A stretch of DNA of 64,000 nt from Leptotrichia sp. oral taxon 212 (GCF_001274535.1 NZ_CP012410.1:2205126-2269125); one strand, 5' to 3'; counted from the stretch's first letter, positions 1 to 8,654 are shown. Notes: a model not told the origin generated them from the letters alone. Numbers and translations: made by a program.

Positions 1-88
1 CTGTCACTTCTTCAAGATAATGTATCTTACCACTTTCGTTTTCAGAAAATAAAGGCAATGAAAACACTAAAAAACTACCAGTATTAAT
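1..88 (-). other. Open frame running off the left edge
   Basis: After the stop codon of the lipoprotein gene at 89-337 the same frame stays open to the window edge and reads INTGSFLVFSLPLF and on to HYLEEVT. No ATG or ribosome site precedes it. It could be the start of another small gene, with a GTG or TTG start, or a further decayed fragment like those in the next 3.5 kb. Too little is visible to name it. Confidence 0.2.
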
Positions 89-337
89 TTATATTTTCTC
101 ATTTTCTTTTTTTACTCTTTCCTCTATTTTTTTAATTTCTTCCATTTTTTTCCTATGTTCCCTCTCTTTTACCTTTTCTTCACGTTTGTCCATTTTTTCA
201 TTTTCTCTTCTACGAACACCATAGCAAAAATCACTTACACTATCTGATAAAGCACAATACAATCCAAAACAAGAATTAGTCAATAATACTATTGACAATA
301 ATAATACTATTATCTTTCCTTTAATTAGATATTTCAT
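89..337 (-). CDS. Small putative lipoprotein with charged coiled-coil tail
   Basis: An 82-residue protein with a hydrophobic N-terminal signal and a plausible lipobox (LTNSC, Cys about residue 23). A short Cys-containing stretch follows, then a highly charged Lys/Glu-rich helix (residues 43-82) likely to form a coiled coil. The ribosome site GAGGTGG sits 7 nt before the ATG. It is the last complete gene of the minus-strand toxin/immunity-like region. Family not recognised. It may be a small envelope lipoprotein or an immunity-type protein; function unknown. Confidence 0.5.
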   Translation of the reverse strand: MKYLIKGKIIVLLLSIVLLTNSCFGLYCALSDSVSDFCYGVRRRENEKMDKREEKVKEREHRKKMEEIKKIEERVKKENEKI

Positions 338-440
338 TTCTCAACCACCTCAAATAAGTATTTATTTTTGGAACTGAAACATTTACTCTTTCAATATGTT
401 CTAAATTCATATTTCCCATATTACTTATACTATTCAGGCC
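321..440 (-). pseudogene. Short fragment, probably a toxin-gene remnant
   Basis: Between the 447-785 gene and the lipoprotein gene a frame opens just after a TAA and reads GLNSISNMGNMNLEHIERV, then VPKINTYLRWLRNEISN and stop, overlapping the lipoprotein start. It lacks an initiation site at its beginning. Like the tails at 2870-3022 and 3364-3516 it directly follows a small gene, so I read it as a displaced 3' end of a polymorphic-toxin gene. This is inference; no domain is recognised. Confidence 0.3.
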
Positions 441-446
441 TTATAA

Positions 447-785
447 CTACCATATTCCATACAGATCATTAGCTTCTCTATTATAACCTGTCAAAACTAT
501 TATAACTTCTTCCTTATTATAATATTTTTTTATTTTATCTCTTATTTTTTCCAAATCTCGTTTTTCTGAATTTTCAAAATTAAAAATTATCACAGGACGA
601 AGCTGATTATGTTTTTTAAATTCATACCAGTTAATTTTTTCAAATTGTACTTTTTTATCAAAATATTTTATAAAATGCTCTGTATAAAAATTAAAATAAC
701 CTTCTTTTTCATTTGCTTTTTTATAAACTAAAAAACCACTGAAATCATTGTCATATTTCATATCTTTTTCTTTTCCATAAAACAT
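447..785 (-). CDS. Hypothetical small cytosolic protein, possible immunity protein
   Basis: A 112-residue protein with no signal peptide or membrane segment, rich in aromatic and Lys/Glu residues. An internal ATG at residue 9 (MKYDND) is an alternative start. It begins 2 nt after the stop of the 788-1387 membrane protein, so the two are probably co-translated. Its size, soluble character and position between toxin-gene fragments fit an immunity protein, but no family is recognised, so that role is inference from context. Confidence 0.5.
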   Translation of the reverse strand: MFYGKEKDMKYDNDFSGFLVYKKANEKEGYFNFYTEHFIKYFDKKVQFEKINWYEFKKHNQLRPVIIFNFENSEKRDLEKIRDKIKKYYNKEEVIIVLTGYNREANDLYGIW

Positions 786-787
786 CT

Positions 788-1387
788 TTAATTCTCTTGC
801 ATATTGATTATTCTGATTATACCATCCAACTTCTCTGTATATTTTACCTTTTTATATTCATCAAAAATTTTTTCAATTTTGGAAAAATTATTTCCTTTTG
901 ACTCATCATATAAAAGATTATTTAGCACATATTCTCTAAATCCCAATCTGTCTAGTATTGCAAGAAATAATGAAAATCTATTTTCCTTATAATAATCTTT
1001 TTCATCACTTGTCAAAAAACTTGCATTATTTTCAGTTATAAGAACTTTTTCCATTTCTGGATTATTTGAATACAGATAATTAGATTTATATGCTATAAAT
1101 CCTCTATTTTTCCCCATAACATAAGTCTGTGGCACATAGAAATTATTTCCTTGCATTGGAACATATTCAACCTTATACAAATTTCTGTCTATTACCACAT
1201 TAAAATCTCTTTCCAGCATATCAGAAACCTGCTCTAAATATTCTTCTGCCTTTTTTTCCCTTATTTCTCCTGAATTTGCTTCCTTATGTTCATATATTGC
1301 ACCGAATATTGCTAAAAAAATCATCGGAGACAACAAAATTAAGTTAAAACCTATAAAAAGTAATAAAATAAAACCTATTTTTTTCAT
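788..1387 (-). CDS. Membrane-anchored hypothetical protein
   Basis: A 199-residue protein with a long N-terminal hydrophobic segment (residues 4-31) that probably anchors it in the inner membrane, followed by a charged helix and a mixed alpha/beta extracytoplasmic part. Its start is preceded by AAGGAGCTGTGAAATAAA-type ribosome-site sequence. The 447-785 gene follows after 2 nt. No known motif is visible. In this neighbourhood it could be a membrane-located immunity protein; that is context inference only. Confidence 0.5.
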   Translation of the reverse strand: MKKIGFILLLFIGFNLILLSPMIFLAIFGAIYEHKEANSGEIREKKAEEYLEQVSDMLERDFNVVIDRNLYKVEYVPMQGNNFYVPQTYVMGKNRGFIAYKSNYLYSNNPEMEKVLITENNASFLTSDEKDYYKENRFSLFLAILDRLGFREYVLNNLLYDESKGNNFSKIEKIFDEYKKVKYTEKLDGIIRIINMQEN

Positions 1388-1475
1388 TTTATTTCACAGC
1401 TCCTTTTCGTATCACAAATAAATTCATTTCATTATTTTTACATTTTAATTTATCATAACTTGATTCATAATTAAT

Positions 1476-1874
1476 TTATACTTTTTCAAACTTATTATCA
1501 TCTTCATAATATCTGCTTGCACTTTTTCTTTTATCATTTTCAACATTAAGAAGATAATAAATTCTTTTATCCTTATTATGCCAACAAATCTTACTTACAT
1601 TAGCTTCAAGTTCTGGATATTTAAACAATCTGATTCTATCTCCAATATTGAATTTAGGTTTATCTTTTATTTCATACACTTCTCGTTTTAGTCGAAATTT
1701 TGCCTTTCCTCCTAATGATTGTACTACTATATATTCTTTTTTTTCTTCTATACATTTCAATATCGTTACTCCAAGATTTTCATTTGATTTTTCCAAATCT
1801 TCAAGATAAATGTAATTTAATTTATTTGATATATCTTTTAATACTCCATAAGTTCCTAAATAATTTTTTTTCAT
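1476..1874 (-). CDS. Hypothetical protein, candidate immunity protein
   Basis: A 132-residue soluble protein starting MKKNYLGTYG, with alternating strands and charged loops suggesting a small beta-rich fold. The ribosome site AAGGAG lies 8 nt before the ATG and overlaps the stop region of the small frame at 1880-2020, so translation is probably coupled to the toxin remnant upstream. A toxin 3' end immediately followed by a small soluble gene is the usual toxin-immunity order. No family recognised. Confidence 0.5.
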   Translation of the reverse strand: MKKNYLGTYGVLKDISNKLNYIYLEDLEKSNENLGVTILKCIEEKKEYIVVQSLGGKAKFRLKREVYEIKDKPKFNIGDRIRLFKYPELEANVSKICWHNKDKRIYYLLNVENDKRKSASRYYEDDNKFEKV

Positions 1875-1879
1875 TTATT

Positions 1880-2020
1880 TTACTCCTTTTTATAGGGAAC
1901 AAATCCCTCAAATTTTCTATCATAATATTTATCTGGGACTTTATTTAAAAATAATTTTTCAACTTTACCTAACGAACTTGAATCAGGTCTAAAATGTACA
2001 CTGACATTATCCAGTTTCAT
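1880..2020 (-). CDS. 46-residue frame overlapping the toxin remnant end
   Basis: An ATG overlaps the stop of the toxin remnant (ATGA at 2017-2020) and opens 46 codons, starting MKLDNVSVHFRPDSS and ending EGFVPYKKE, finishing at the ribosome site of the 1476-1874 gene. It may be the true C-terminus of the upstream toxin, separated by a frameshift, because both frames carry a similar FRP phrase at the junction. It may instead be a coupled small gene. The sequence alone cannot decide. Confidence 0.35.
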   Translation of the reverse strand: MKLDNVSVHFRPDSSSLGKVEKLFLNKVPDKYYDRKFEGFVPYKKE

Positions 2021-2415
2021 TTGGGTCTAAAAGTATATCTCTCCTTATCTAATTCATGCATTTCAGGAACAACACTGTATAATCTAGATGAACTAGGAAA
2101 TACGAGTAAATCACGAAGTTTAAGAATATTAAAATAGTCAGTTGAACTTAATGCTGTCGCATTAGGATTATAGGGTACTACTTGATATTTTGATGTTTCA
2201 GCCGCTACTGGCGTACTGTTTAACGGTATGCTCTTACCTATTATGTTCTCTATTTGTGCCATTACTTTTGATGATTCCGAATAGAACACTCCATGTCCAT
2301 CCTTAACTCCATATAACCTAACGTTGCCGCTTGGTGTTACTACACAAGTTCCTAATCCCCCTGCTACCAAACTTCCACCTTTAACTACTCTGTAAGTGCC
2401 AATTCCATATAGATA
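2017..2415 (-). pseudogene. 3' remnant of a polymorphic toxin gene
   Basis: The frame opens directly after a TAA at 2416-2418 and reads YGIGTYRVVKGGSLVAGGLG, then about 110 residues to a stop at 2017. No ATG or ribosome site lies at its 5' end; the only candidate start is an internal TTG. The Gly-rich beginning resembles the linker before the variable toxin domain of secreted polymorphic toxins, and the piece lies just before a small soluble gene. I interpret it as a displaced toxin C-terminal module that has lost its delivery domain. The toxic activity is not recognisable. Confidence 0.45.
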
Positions 2416-2449
2416 TTAATTTTTATCATATATCCTTAAATTCTAAAAA

Positions 2450-2846
2450 TTAAAATGGGTAAATATCTTTTTCAAAAATTTCTGAACTTATATCCCATAT
2501 TTTTTGTAACAATTCACTGAACATTATATTAATTTGTCGAACTTCTTCAACTTTTTCCGCATTATTTCTTTCTGACGAATCAAGTTCAATATGATATGTA
2601 TAAAATCCTCCTTCTTTAGGATGATATCCCCATTTTCCCCACTTTCTTATTTCCTCTTTAACATGCTTACTAAATTCATTTGAAAATTTTGAATAGTTAT
2701 TATTATATACAACACAATTGACAATATACAAATAATACACTATTGAAAAATCATGTGATTCGTATAGTTTCTTTTTTTCTCTTACTTTTACTCTTAATTC
2801 TAAAAATTTTTTCTATTGTTTTTTTTAATTCTATATATTTGTTCAT
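2450..2846 (-). pseudogene. Frameshifted small gene, putative immunity protein
   Basis: An ATG at 2844-2846 has a good ribosome site (AAAGGGA, 10 nt upstream) and reads MNKYIELKKTIEKI. The frame then breaks in the A6/T5 tract near 2801-2812. One base away the reading continues as LELRVKVREKKKLYESHDF and on to FEKDIYPF at 2450. Joined, this is a protein of about 130 residues. It follows the toxin tail at 2870-3022, so it is a likely immunity gene. The break is either a genuine frameshift or a homopolymer sequencing error. Confidence 0.5.
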
Positions 2847-2869
2847 GTTATTTTCCCTTTCTTAAAATA

Positions 2870-3022
2870 TTATTTAGGATATTTCATTATAGTTACTCCT
2901 GGACTTTTCCAAGGTTCTTGAATAAATACTTGTTCGGTTTCCATTCCACCCAAATACATCCCATCTTGTGGTGCAACTGGACCTTCATATACAGCTGTTC
3001 CTGCGGGTACTTTAACTGCATA
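2870..3022 (-). pseudogene. Orphan toxin tail, copy 1
   Basis: A 50-codon frame without its own start, containing VKVPAGTAVYEGPV, MYLGGME and QVFIQEPWKS, ending in a stop. It begins 10 nt after the stop of the 3033-3341 gene and is followed by the 2450-2846 gene. It matches the 3364-3516 copy almost residue for residue over its first 40 positions, and both are exactly 51 codons long including the stop. Two equal tails behind different genes suggest repeated capture of the conserved 3' end of one secreted toxin family. Confidence 0.5.
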
Positions 3023-3032
3023 TAATTTTTTT

Positions 3033-3341
3033 CTATATTTTTCTATATAAACTGTATAAATTCTCTCTCAATTTTTTGATTTCTTGATTAACTATTATCA
3101 TTTCTTTTCTATTTTCTAGAAAAACATAATATTCTGTTAGTCCTTCTCTTGGTGGAAATAAATTATTAATATTATATTTTATTTCTCTTATTTTTTTTTC
3201 GTCAGATAATTCTGTATCTTCGATTAAATATATAATATTACTCAAAAACTTTATTATCAATTTTTCATTTGGATACCCATTATAATTTTTTTTTATTATT
3301 GTCAATAATTTTTTTACTGTTTTTTCCATTTCATTAAACAT
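3033..3341 (-). CDS. Hypothetical helical protein, candidate immunity protein
   Basis: A 102-residue, strongly helical, soluble protein starting MFNEMEKTVKKLL, with ribosome site GAAGGA about 10 nt before the ATG. It sits between the two copies of the toxin tail: it follows the tail at 3364-3516 and is followed by the tail at 2870-3022. That order (toxin end, then small soluble gene) suggests an immunity protein against the toxin whose end is 3364-3516. No family recognised. Confidence 0.5.
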   Translation of the reverse strand: MFNEMEKTVKKLLTIIKKNYNGYPNEKLIIKFLSNIIYLIEDTELSDEKKIREIKYNINNLFPPREGLTEYYVFLENRKEMIIVNQEIKKLRENLYSLYRKI

Positions 3342-3363
3342 TTTATCAAATCCTTCAATTTTT

Positions 3364-3516
3364 TTATTTTATTGATATTTTATTTAATACTTCTCCACCT
3401 TTCCATGGTTCTTGAATAAATACTTGTTTTTTATCCATTCCACCAAGATATATGCCACCTTGATATCCTACAGGTCCTTCATAAACAGTCGTTCCTGCTG
3501 GTATTTTTACAGTACA
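3364..3516 (-). pseudogene. Orphan toxin tail, copy 2
   Basis: A 50-codon frame with VKIPAGTTVYEGPV, GGIYLGGMD and QVFIQEPWKG, with no start codon of its own. It begins at the first codon after the stop of the 3517-4494 gene, in the same frame, and ends just before the ribosome site of the 3033-3341 gene. It is the near-duplicate of 2870-3022. It reads as the displaced 3' end of a polymorphic-toxin gene; the activity of that toxin cannot be told from the fragment. Confidence 0.5.
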
Positions 3517-4494
3517 TTATTCTTTATAAATAAATATATCTTTTAAATCCTTGTCTTTTCTCCCACCTAAATTTTTTCTTATATCCTTATAATTTGTTAA
3601 TTTATTTTTCTTTTTATCATATATATAAAAGTTATATGCTTCATTCTTATCATCTCCCGTTATTACTTTCATTAAATATAAATCATTGTTTATTTTTAGG
3701 GGAGAGCCAGAAATAAAACTTTTTTCTAATTTTTTATTTTTATACAATCTTTCTGATTTTTGTGTTTTCAAATTCAATGTTCTTATCTCACCTGACGAGG
3801 AAATCATATAATAAAGAATATCATTATCATAATCAAATGGATTTTCTCCTGTAATATTTAAATTTTCTTCATTATGAGCGGTAAAATCGTATCTATGTAT
3901 TTCATGATTTCTCGTAAAAAAAATATTATTATCTTTTATTAAAGGGAAACCATTATAAATATCCACATTTTCTATAATTTTTAATTCTGTTTTATCATTT
4001 AAATTATAATATCTATAAATATCTAGCATTGAGGCATTTTGTTTAGATTTTTTTAAAATGTAGACTTCTCCATTATAAATATAGTATCTATTTCCATCAT
4101 TACTCATAACATTATGGATTGTCGGCAGAGAATATTCCTGCTTTTTGTGTGTATCTAAAGAGTAATATATGATCATACTTTCCAAATCTTTAATATCTTT
4201 ATTATCTTTATTATTTACATATTCAATTTTATGTAAAATAATATTTTTATTTTTATATCCTAATCCTGAAATTTTTTCTGAAATATTGCCTAGCACCATG
4301 CCATTATGTAAAATTTCTAATTCTTGCTCCTTATTATTTTCTTTAAGATGAACTTCTATAATATGTATTTTTTTTGATTCATCAACAACTAATTCCCTAT
4401 ATTTTACATTTATCAGATTTTTTATAGCAATTACTGAAATAACAGTAGTAACAATAAAAATTAAAATAATTTTTACAAATAGATTAGTCTTCAT
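3517..4494 (-). CDS. Membrane-anchored beta-propeller-like protein
   Basis: A 325-residue protein with one N-terminal membrane segment (residues 7-29) and a long extracytoplasmic part. That part has repeated strand patterns of the type YYIYNGEVYIL, NDILYYMIS and KINNDLYLMKV, reminiscent of DUF5050-like beta-propellers. This assignment is by pattern only. The C-terminus (IFIYKE) runs directly into the toxin tail at 3364-3516 in the same frame after one stop codon, so the 3' end was probably a recombination junction. Function unknown. Confidence 0.55.
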   Translation of the reverse strand: MKTNLFVKIILIFIVTTVISVIAIKNLINVKYRELVVDESKKIHIIEVHLKENNKEQELEILHNGMVLGNISEKISGLGYKNKNIILHKIEYVNNKDNKDIKDLESMIIYYSLDTHKKQEYSLPTIHNVMSNDGNRYYIYNGEVYILKKSKQNASMLDIYRYYNLNDKTELKIIENVDIYNGFPLIKDNNIFFTRNHEIHRYDFTAHNEENLNITGENPFDYDNDILYYMISSSGEIRTLNLKTQKSERLYKNKKLEKSFISGSPLKINNDLYLMKVITGDDKNEAYNFYIYDKKKNKLTNYKDIRKNLGGRKDKDLKDIFIYKE

Positions 4495-4542
4495 TTTTAT
4501 TCCCCTTCCTGTCGTATATTATTTAATGTACTATCCTATAAA

Positions 4543-5130
4543 TTAAAATAATTTATAAAATCCTTTCCCAATCTTTTTTAAGCTCCAGATAAAGCCTGCA
4601 GTATGTAAAATAAACATTATTATAAGGACTATTGTCATAAATAATAAACTATTTTCCATATTTAACACTTTAATAATATTATCTATAAATCCAAGATAAA
4701 AATCTTTTAAATAAATTCCTGTTATATTGAATAGCATGTGCAAATATATACATAACCATATATTCCCCTTCCTATCCTTAACATTTCCAAGAAATATCCC
4801 TGATATAAAAGTATAAATTTTTTGTATAAAATATCTATGGCACAAAGCAAAGATTAAAGCCTGTATTATATTATAATATTTAGTTTTCTTTTTCAAAAAA
4901 TCAAATGTCCATTTTCTAAATATTACTTCCTCTGCTATTGGAGCATTTATTATTGAAAAAACAAAATTTTCAAAATCCATAACAAAAGGGGCTCTAGATT
5001 CCAATGAAAAAAACTTATTAATTATTTCAGATAAAAATCCAAAAAAAATCATTTCTGTTAAAACAAAAAATATTATATGAATACTAAAATATATCATTTC
5101 TTTATTATTTTTATACACTTTTCCCTCCAT
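4543..5130 (-). CDS. CPBP-family intramembrane metalloprotease
   Basis: A 195-residue protein with about five to six membrane segments. It carries the CPBP/Abi (CAAX protease and bacteriocin-processing) signature: EEVIFR near residue 65, the FALCH motif near residue 95, and YLHMLFN near residue 133, so the conserved Glu pair, both His and the Asn are all present. Such proteases cleave within the membrane and are often linked to bacteriocin maturation or self-immunity. Its ATG overlaps the stop of the upstream paralog by one base (TAATG), indicating translational coupling. Confidence 0.8.
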   Translation of the reverse strand: MEGKVYKNNKEMIYFSIHIIFFVLTEMIFFGFLSEIINKFFSLESRAPFVMDFENFVFSIINAPIAEEVIFRKWTFDFLKKKTKYYNIIQALIFALCHRYFIQKIYTFISGIFLGNVKDRKGNIWLCIYLHMLFNITGIYLKDFYLGFIDNIIKVLNMENSLLFMTIVLIIMFILHTAGFIWSLKKIGKGFYKLF

Positions 5131-5693
5131 TAGTTAATAAAATTATAGATATTTCTATTTATTTTTCTCAATGTAAATATATAAATGCAGAAAAATAACC
5201 CAAAAATAATTATTAATTCATTATTTCTTATGAAAAAAATCCTTCTAATTTCTACTAAAAATTTCAAGAAAATTATTTTTGACAGAAATGAAGCTATTCT
5301 TAGTATAATACAAACTTCTACATTTTCAGAATTTTTCCTGATATTTCCATATATCATTCCTGTAATAAAACTATATAGAATACTCAGGAAAATATTTTTT
5401 ATTACATATAAATAAATAAAATTCAAGTGAAAAATCGAAAACAGAATTGCCTGTATTACATTGTAATATTTCATTTTATTTTTTAGAATAATAAAGAAGC
5501 CTTCCCTAAAAATAATTTCCTCCGTAATAAATATAGTTAGAGATAAATACATTCCCTCAAACAGATAAGAAACAAATTCGTCATTTACATATATCATATC
5601 CATTTTTCTATTATAAAAGAAGATAATGAACATCAATATCTCTATACTAAATAAATTGAAAAATAAGTATATTTTTTCTTTATATCTTCTCAT
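5130..5693 (-). CDS. Degenerate CPBP-family membrane protein
   Basis: About 187 residues and multi-pass; paralogous in size and layout to the coupled downstream gene. It retains EEIIFR and FSIFH, but where the partner has YLHMLFN this protein has ILRIASF, so the third conserved His and the following Asn are missing. It is probably catalytically impaired and could act as a partner or an immunity-like relative. I place the start at ATG 5693, with AAAGG about 12 nt upstream, rather than the TTG at 5714. The overlap with the next gene is TAATG. Confidence 0.65.
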   Translation of the reverse strand: MRRYKEKIYLFFNLFSIEILMFIIFFYNRKMDMIYVNDEFVSYLFEGMYLSLTIFITEEIIFREGFFIILKNKMKYYNVIQAILFSIFHLNFIYLYVIKNIFLSILYSFITGMIYGNIRKNSENVEVCIILRIASFLSKIIFLKFLVEIRRIFFIRNNELIIIFGLFFCIYIFTLRKINRNIYNFIN

Positions 5694-5851
5694 AATTTGA
5701 ATTGTACCTTTCAATCCTTTTTATTTATTTTAATTTAATTATACCTTATATTTTTAATATTTTCCATTTGTTTTATTTTCATAAACACTATAAAATTTTT
5801 CCCTTTAGCATATTCTTTTGTATTCTCTCCATTTACAATTTATTATGCAAT

Positions 5852-6015
5852 AAAAAAAGAAGCTATCTCAAAAAGAAAACTTAAAAAACAATATAGAAAA
5901 CTACATTTTTGAATTATTTAAAATTTTACATTGTAAAATTTTAGCAAATGAAAAAAATATAGTTTTTTCATATATTATATTTAATTTTTACTATTTTGAG
6001 ACAACCTCTTTTGCA
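5852..6015 (-). repeat. Nested inverted-repeat element, also terminator-like
   Basis: This fills most of the gene-free stretch 5694-6066. The outer arms are an imperfect inverted repeat carrying the phrase TCTCAAAA (5856-5874 against 5992-6010). Inside lies a perfect 12-1-12 palindrome at 5919-5943. The three differences between the outer arms become G-U pairs on the minus strand, and that transcript would end in a T-run, so it could terminate the 6067-6552 gene. A second element of the same design lies at 30976-31081. It may be a MITE relic. Confidence 0.5.
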
Positions 6016-6066
6016 TATTAAATTCTTATTCCAAAACTGTTGATAAAATATTCCTAATTGACTATA

Positions 6067-6552
6067 CTACCCTGCCGCTCCTCTTTGTAAAACTTCTACA
6101 ATATTCATATTTTTATCAAGTATGACTATTGTATTATGTTTCTTGTCAAATCCGAAATACAGTTTTGCATGTTTTTTCCCTTGTAAATCAACATAGTTAT
6201 TTACATAATATATCCCTTTTTTATTGTCACGATATACTTTATATGTTCCAAAAACAGTAGGAACTGTTCCTGTAGCAGGGTCATCAAGATAAGTTTCTGA
6301 TATTTTACCTCCTGCTTTTTCCTTACTTTCATAGCTTTGAACAAGCGAAATTTCCTTTGCATTGTCAGTAACTATGAAAAATGAATATCTGTCAGCCTCA
6401 CCTTCTTCGTTATGCCAGAAATATCCAGACGGCGACTGTTCTCCGGCATTCTCCTTTAAAGATATTTCCAATCTTTTATTTGGACTTGTAAATCTTTCTG
6501 CAAATGTCAGCATTCCTAATACCAGCATTGATACCAGAATTAATTTTTTCAT
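6067..6552 (-). CDS. Secreted hypothetical protein
   Basis: A 161-residue protein with an N-terminal signal peptide (MKKLILVSMLVLGMLTFA, likely cleavage near residue 18) and a beta-rich mature part with many aromatic residues, suggesting a small periplasmic protein. The ribosome site GGAGGAAAC lies upstream of the ATG. It stands alone, with the nested inverted repeat downstream serving as probable terminator. No family recognised. Confidence 0.6.
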   Translation of the reverse strand: MKKLILVSMLVLGMLTFAERFTSPNKRLEISLKENAGEQSPSGYFWHNEEGEADRYSFFIVTDNAKEISLVQSYESKEKAGGKISETYLDDPATGTVPTVFGTYKVYRDNKKGIYYVNNYVDLQGKKHAKLYFGFDKKHNTIVILDKNMNIVEVLQRGAAG

Positions 6553-6677
6553 AATTTGTTTCCTCCCTGTGTAATTAACTTCTATTTTCTATATATTTCT
6601 TTTACTTTATAAGTTATTCTAGCATTTAAAACTGAAAATAAACTGAAAATAATAATTTTATTTTGCATTATATAAAA

Positions 6678-6729
6678 ACATGCGCCCATAACCTTTCAGC
6701 TTTTACTTTCAGGTCTTCTGAGCACATGT
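6678..6729 (-). terminator. Probable terminator after lysS
   Basis: A stem of about 10 bp (6678-6687 with 6720-6729, two G-U/A-C positions) encloses a 32-nt loop and is followed on the minus strand by a run of T. It lies about 30 nt beyond the lysS stop codon. Confidence 0.55.
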
Positions 6730-6759
6730 TCTACTAAAATTTTTATATTTTCTTTTTAA

Positions 6760-8244
6760 TTACAGTTCTATATCTTCTTTTCTTAATGTAGGGAACAATA
6801 TTACATCTCTTATAGATGCTGAATTAGTCTGTAACATTACTAATCTATCTATTCCTATCCCAAGTCCTCCTGCAGGCGGCATTCCATATTCCAGAGCTCT
6901 TATATAGTCTAAGTCCATATTCTGAGCTTCGTCGTCTCCAGCTTCCTTCATTTTAACCTGCTCTTCAAATCTTTCCTGCTGATCTCTAGGATCATTTAAT
7001 TCAGAATAAGCATTTGCAAATTCTCTTCCTGAAATGAACAGTTCAAATCTGTCCACCCAGTCAGTTTCTCCCTTTTTATTTTTTGAAAGAGGAGAAATTT
7101 CCTTCGGATATTCTATAATGAAAGTTGGATTTATAAGTGTTTCTTCAACCTTTTCTTCAAAAATAAGATTCAGTATTCCATATTTTGTATAAGTTCTGTC
7201 CTTTTCCAGAGGTATTCCAAGCTCCTTTGCCTTATTAACAGCATCTTCATCGCTTGTAACAGCGTCAAAATCAAATCCTGTAACTTCCTTTACTATATCC
7301 TTCATTTTTACCCTTCTCCAAGGGCTTGTCATATCTATTTTCTTACCTTCATACTCTATTTCATAAGTTCCATGCAGTTCAAATGTCAGTTTTGAAATAA
7401 GGTCTTCCGTAATGTTCATCATATCCACATAATCAGCATAAGCCTGATACAGCTCCATCATTGTAAATTCTGGGTTATGTTTTACTGAAATCCCTTCATT
7501 TCTAAAACTTCTGTTAATTTCAAAGACTTTATCAAATCCTCCCACAAGAAGCCTTTTCAGATAAAGTTCAGGAGCAACCCTTAAAAACAGCTCCATATCT
7601 AATGCATTATGATGAGTAGTAAAAGGTCTTGCAGTAGCTCCTCCTGCTATAGGATGCATCATTGGAGTTTCAACTTCTGTAAAGCCTTTTTCCTCAAGAT
7701 ATTTTCTGAAAAATCTTACAATCTGGAATCTTTTTTTCATAGTTTCCATAACTTCCCTGTTCATTACAAGGTCAACATATCTCTGTCTGTATCTTGTTTC
7801 TACATTTGTCAGTCCATGAAATTTTTCAGGAAGCGGTCTTATATTTTTAGATTGAACTTCAAAAGAACTTGCCCTCAATGTCAGTTCTCCTGTCTGAGTT
7901 CTGAACAGTACACCTTCTATCCCTACAAAGTCACCTATTCCCAATTTTTTATAAATTTCATACTGTTCTTCTCCGACTTCATCTTTTTTTATATAATACT
8001 GTACTTTTCCGGTAGAGTCCTGAATATGTCCAAATCCATTTTTCCCCATTCTTCTGTATGCAATTATTCTTCCCGCTGTTTTAAATACTTTACCGCATGT
8101 TTCATCGTATCTGTTAATTTCTTCAATATCATTTATTTTTTCATATTTTCTTCCATAAGGTTCTATTCCCATTTCTTTCAGCTCTTCAACTTTTTTAAGT
8201 TTCTCACCTATAATTTTACTTTCATTTGTCTGATTACTCATCAT
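6760..8244 (-). CDS. lysS: Lysine--tRNA ligase (class II)
   Basis: A 494-residue cytosolic enzyme charging tRNA-Lys. An N-terminal OB-fold anticodon-binding domain (about residues 55-150) precedes the class II catalytic core. Motif 2 is visible at residue 241 ([11 protein letters not shown] followed by [14 protein letters not shown]) and motif 3 near residue 465 ([12 protein letters not shown]). The length is typical. Two ATGs stand in tandem behind AAAGGA; the second is better spaced. It is the last gene of a minus-strand run with the DUF1934, DUF1292, rlmH and mutL genes. Confidence 0.97.
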   Translation of the reverse strand: MMSNQTNESKIIGEKLKKVEELKEMGIEPYGRKYEKINDIEEINRYDETCGKVFKTAGRIIAYRRMGKNGFGHIQDSTGKVQYYIKKDEVGEEQYEIYKKLGIGDFVGIEGVLFRTQTGELTLRASSFEVQSKNIRPLPEKFHGLTNVETRYRQRYVDLVMNREVMETMKKRFQIVRFFRKYLEEKGFTEVETPMMHPIAGGATARPFTTHHNALDMELFLRVAPELYLKRLLVGGFDKVFEINRSFRNEGISVKHNPEFTMMELYQAYADYVDMMNITEDLISKLTFELHGTYEIEYEGKKIDMTSPWRRVKMKDIVKEVTGFDFDAVTSDEDAVNKAKELGIPLEKDRTYTKYGILNLIFEEKVEETLINPTFIIEYPKEISPLSKNKKGETDWVDRFELFISGREFANAYSELNDPRDQQERFEEQVKMKEAGDDEAQNMDLDYIRALEYGMPPAGGLGIGIDRLVMLQTNSASIRDVILFPTLRKEDIEL

Positions 8245-8279
8245 TTTTCCTTTCCATTTCTTAAATTCTTATTTTACTT

Positions 8280-8648
8280 CTAGGTAAAAGGTATAATTTC
8301 TAAACTTATACTGTTTAATATTTCATTTCTGTCTATTATATCATATTCCATTATTATTTTTCCATTATTTAATAACATTTTTTTTGTGAAAATTTCATAT
8401 TTTGTCTTAAATTCCTTGGTCATATAAGTAAAAGCGGTTCTTTTACCGACTTTAAAAATCTGCTTTGAATTTATACTTCCCCTGCGGTATATTTCAACAG
8501 CATCTTCCGATTTTACTATTCTGCATTTTCCGAACTCATCTTCATAATGATATTCCCTTTTATCCGATAAGTTTAAAATTTCAATTAATTCAAAATTTTT
8601 ATTATAGTTTTCCCCATAGGAATCCGTACTTTTTATTTTTATTTTCAT
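8280..8648 (-). CDS. DUF1934-family small beta-barrel protein
   Basis: About 122 residues; a compact all-beta pattern matching the DUF1934 (YwiB-like, calycin-type) family: an early strand ending in ELIEIL, EDEFGKCRIVKSEDAVEIYR in the middle, and a closing strand FTYMTKEFKTKYEIFTK. The function of the family is unknown. It starts within a few bases of the stop of the DUF1292 gene (TAG GTG ACA ATG), so the two are probably translationally coupled; GTG 8654 is the alternative start. Confidence 0.7.
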   Translation of the reverse strand: MKIKIKSTDSYGENYNKNFELIEILNLSDKREYHYEDEFGKCRIVKSEDAVEIYRRGSINSKQIFKVGKRTAFTYMTKEFKTKYEIFTKKMLLNNGKIIMEYDIIDRNEILNSISLEIIPFT

Positions 8649-8654
8649 TGTCAC

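Noticed and set aside
7609-8283. 224-codon open frame on the plus strand opposite lysS
   Set aside because: It lies wholly antisense to a clear lysS gene, is rich in Phe/Ser/Tyr as expected of a shadow of an AT-rich gene, and has no ribosome site.
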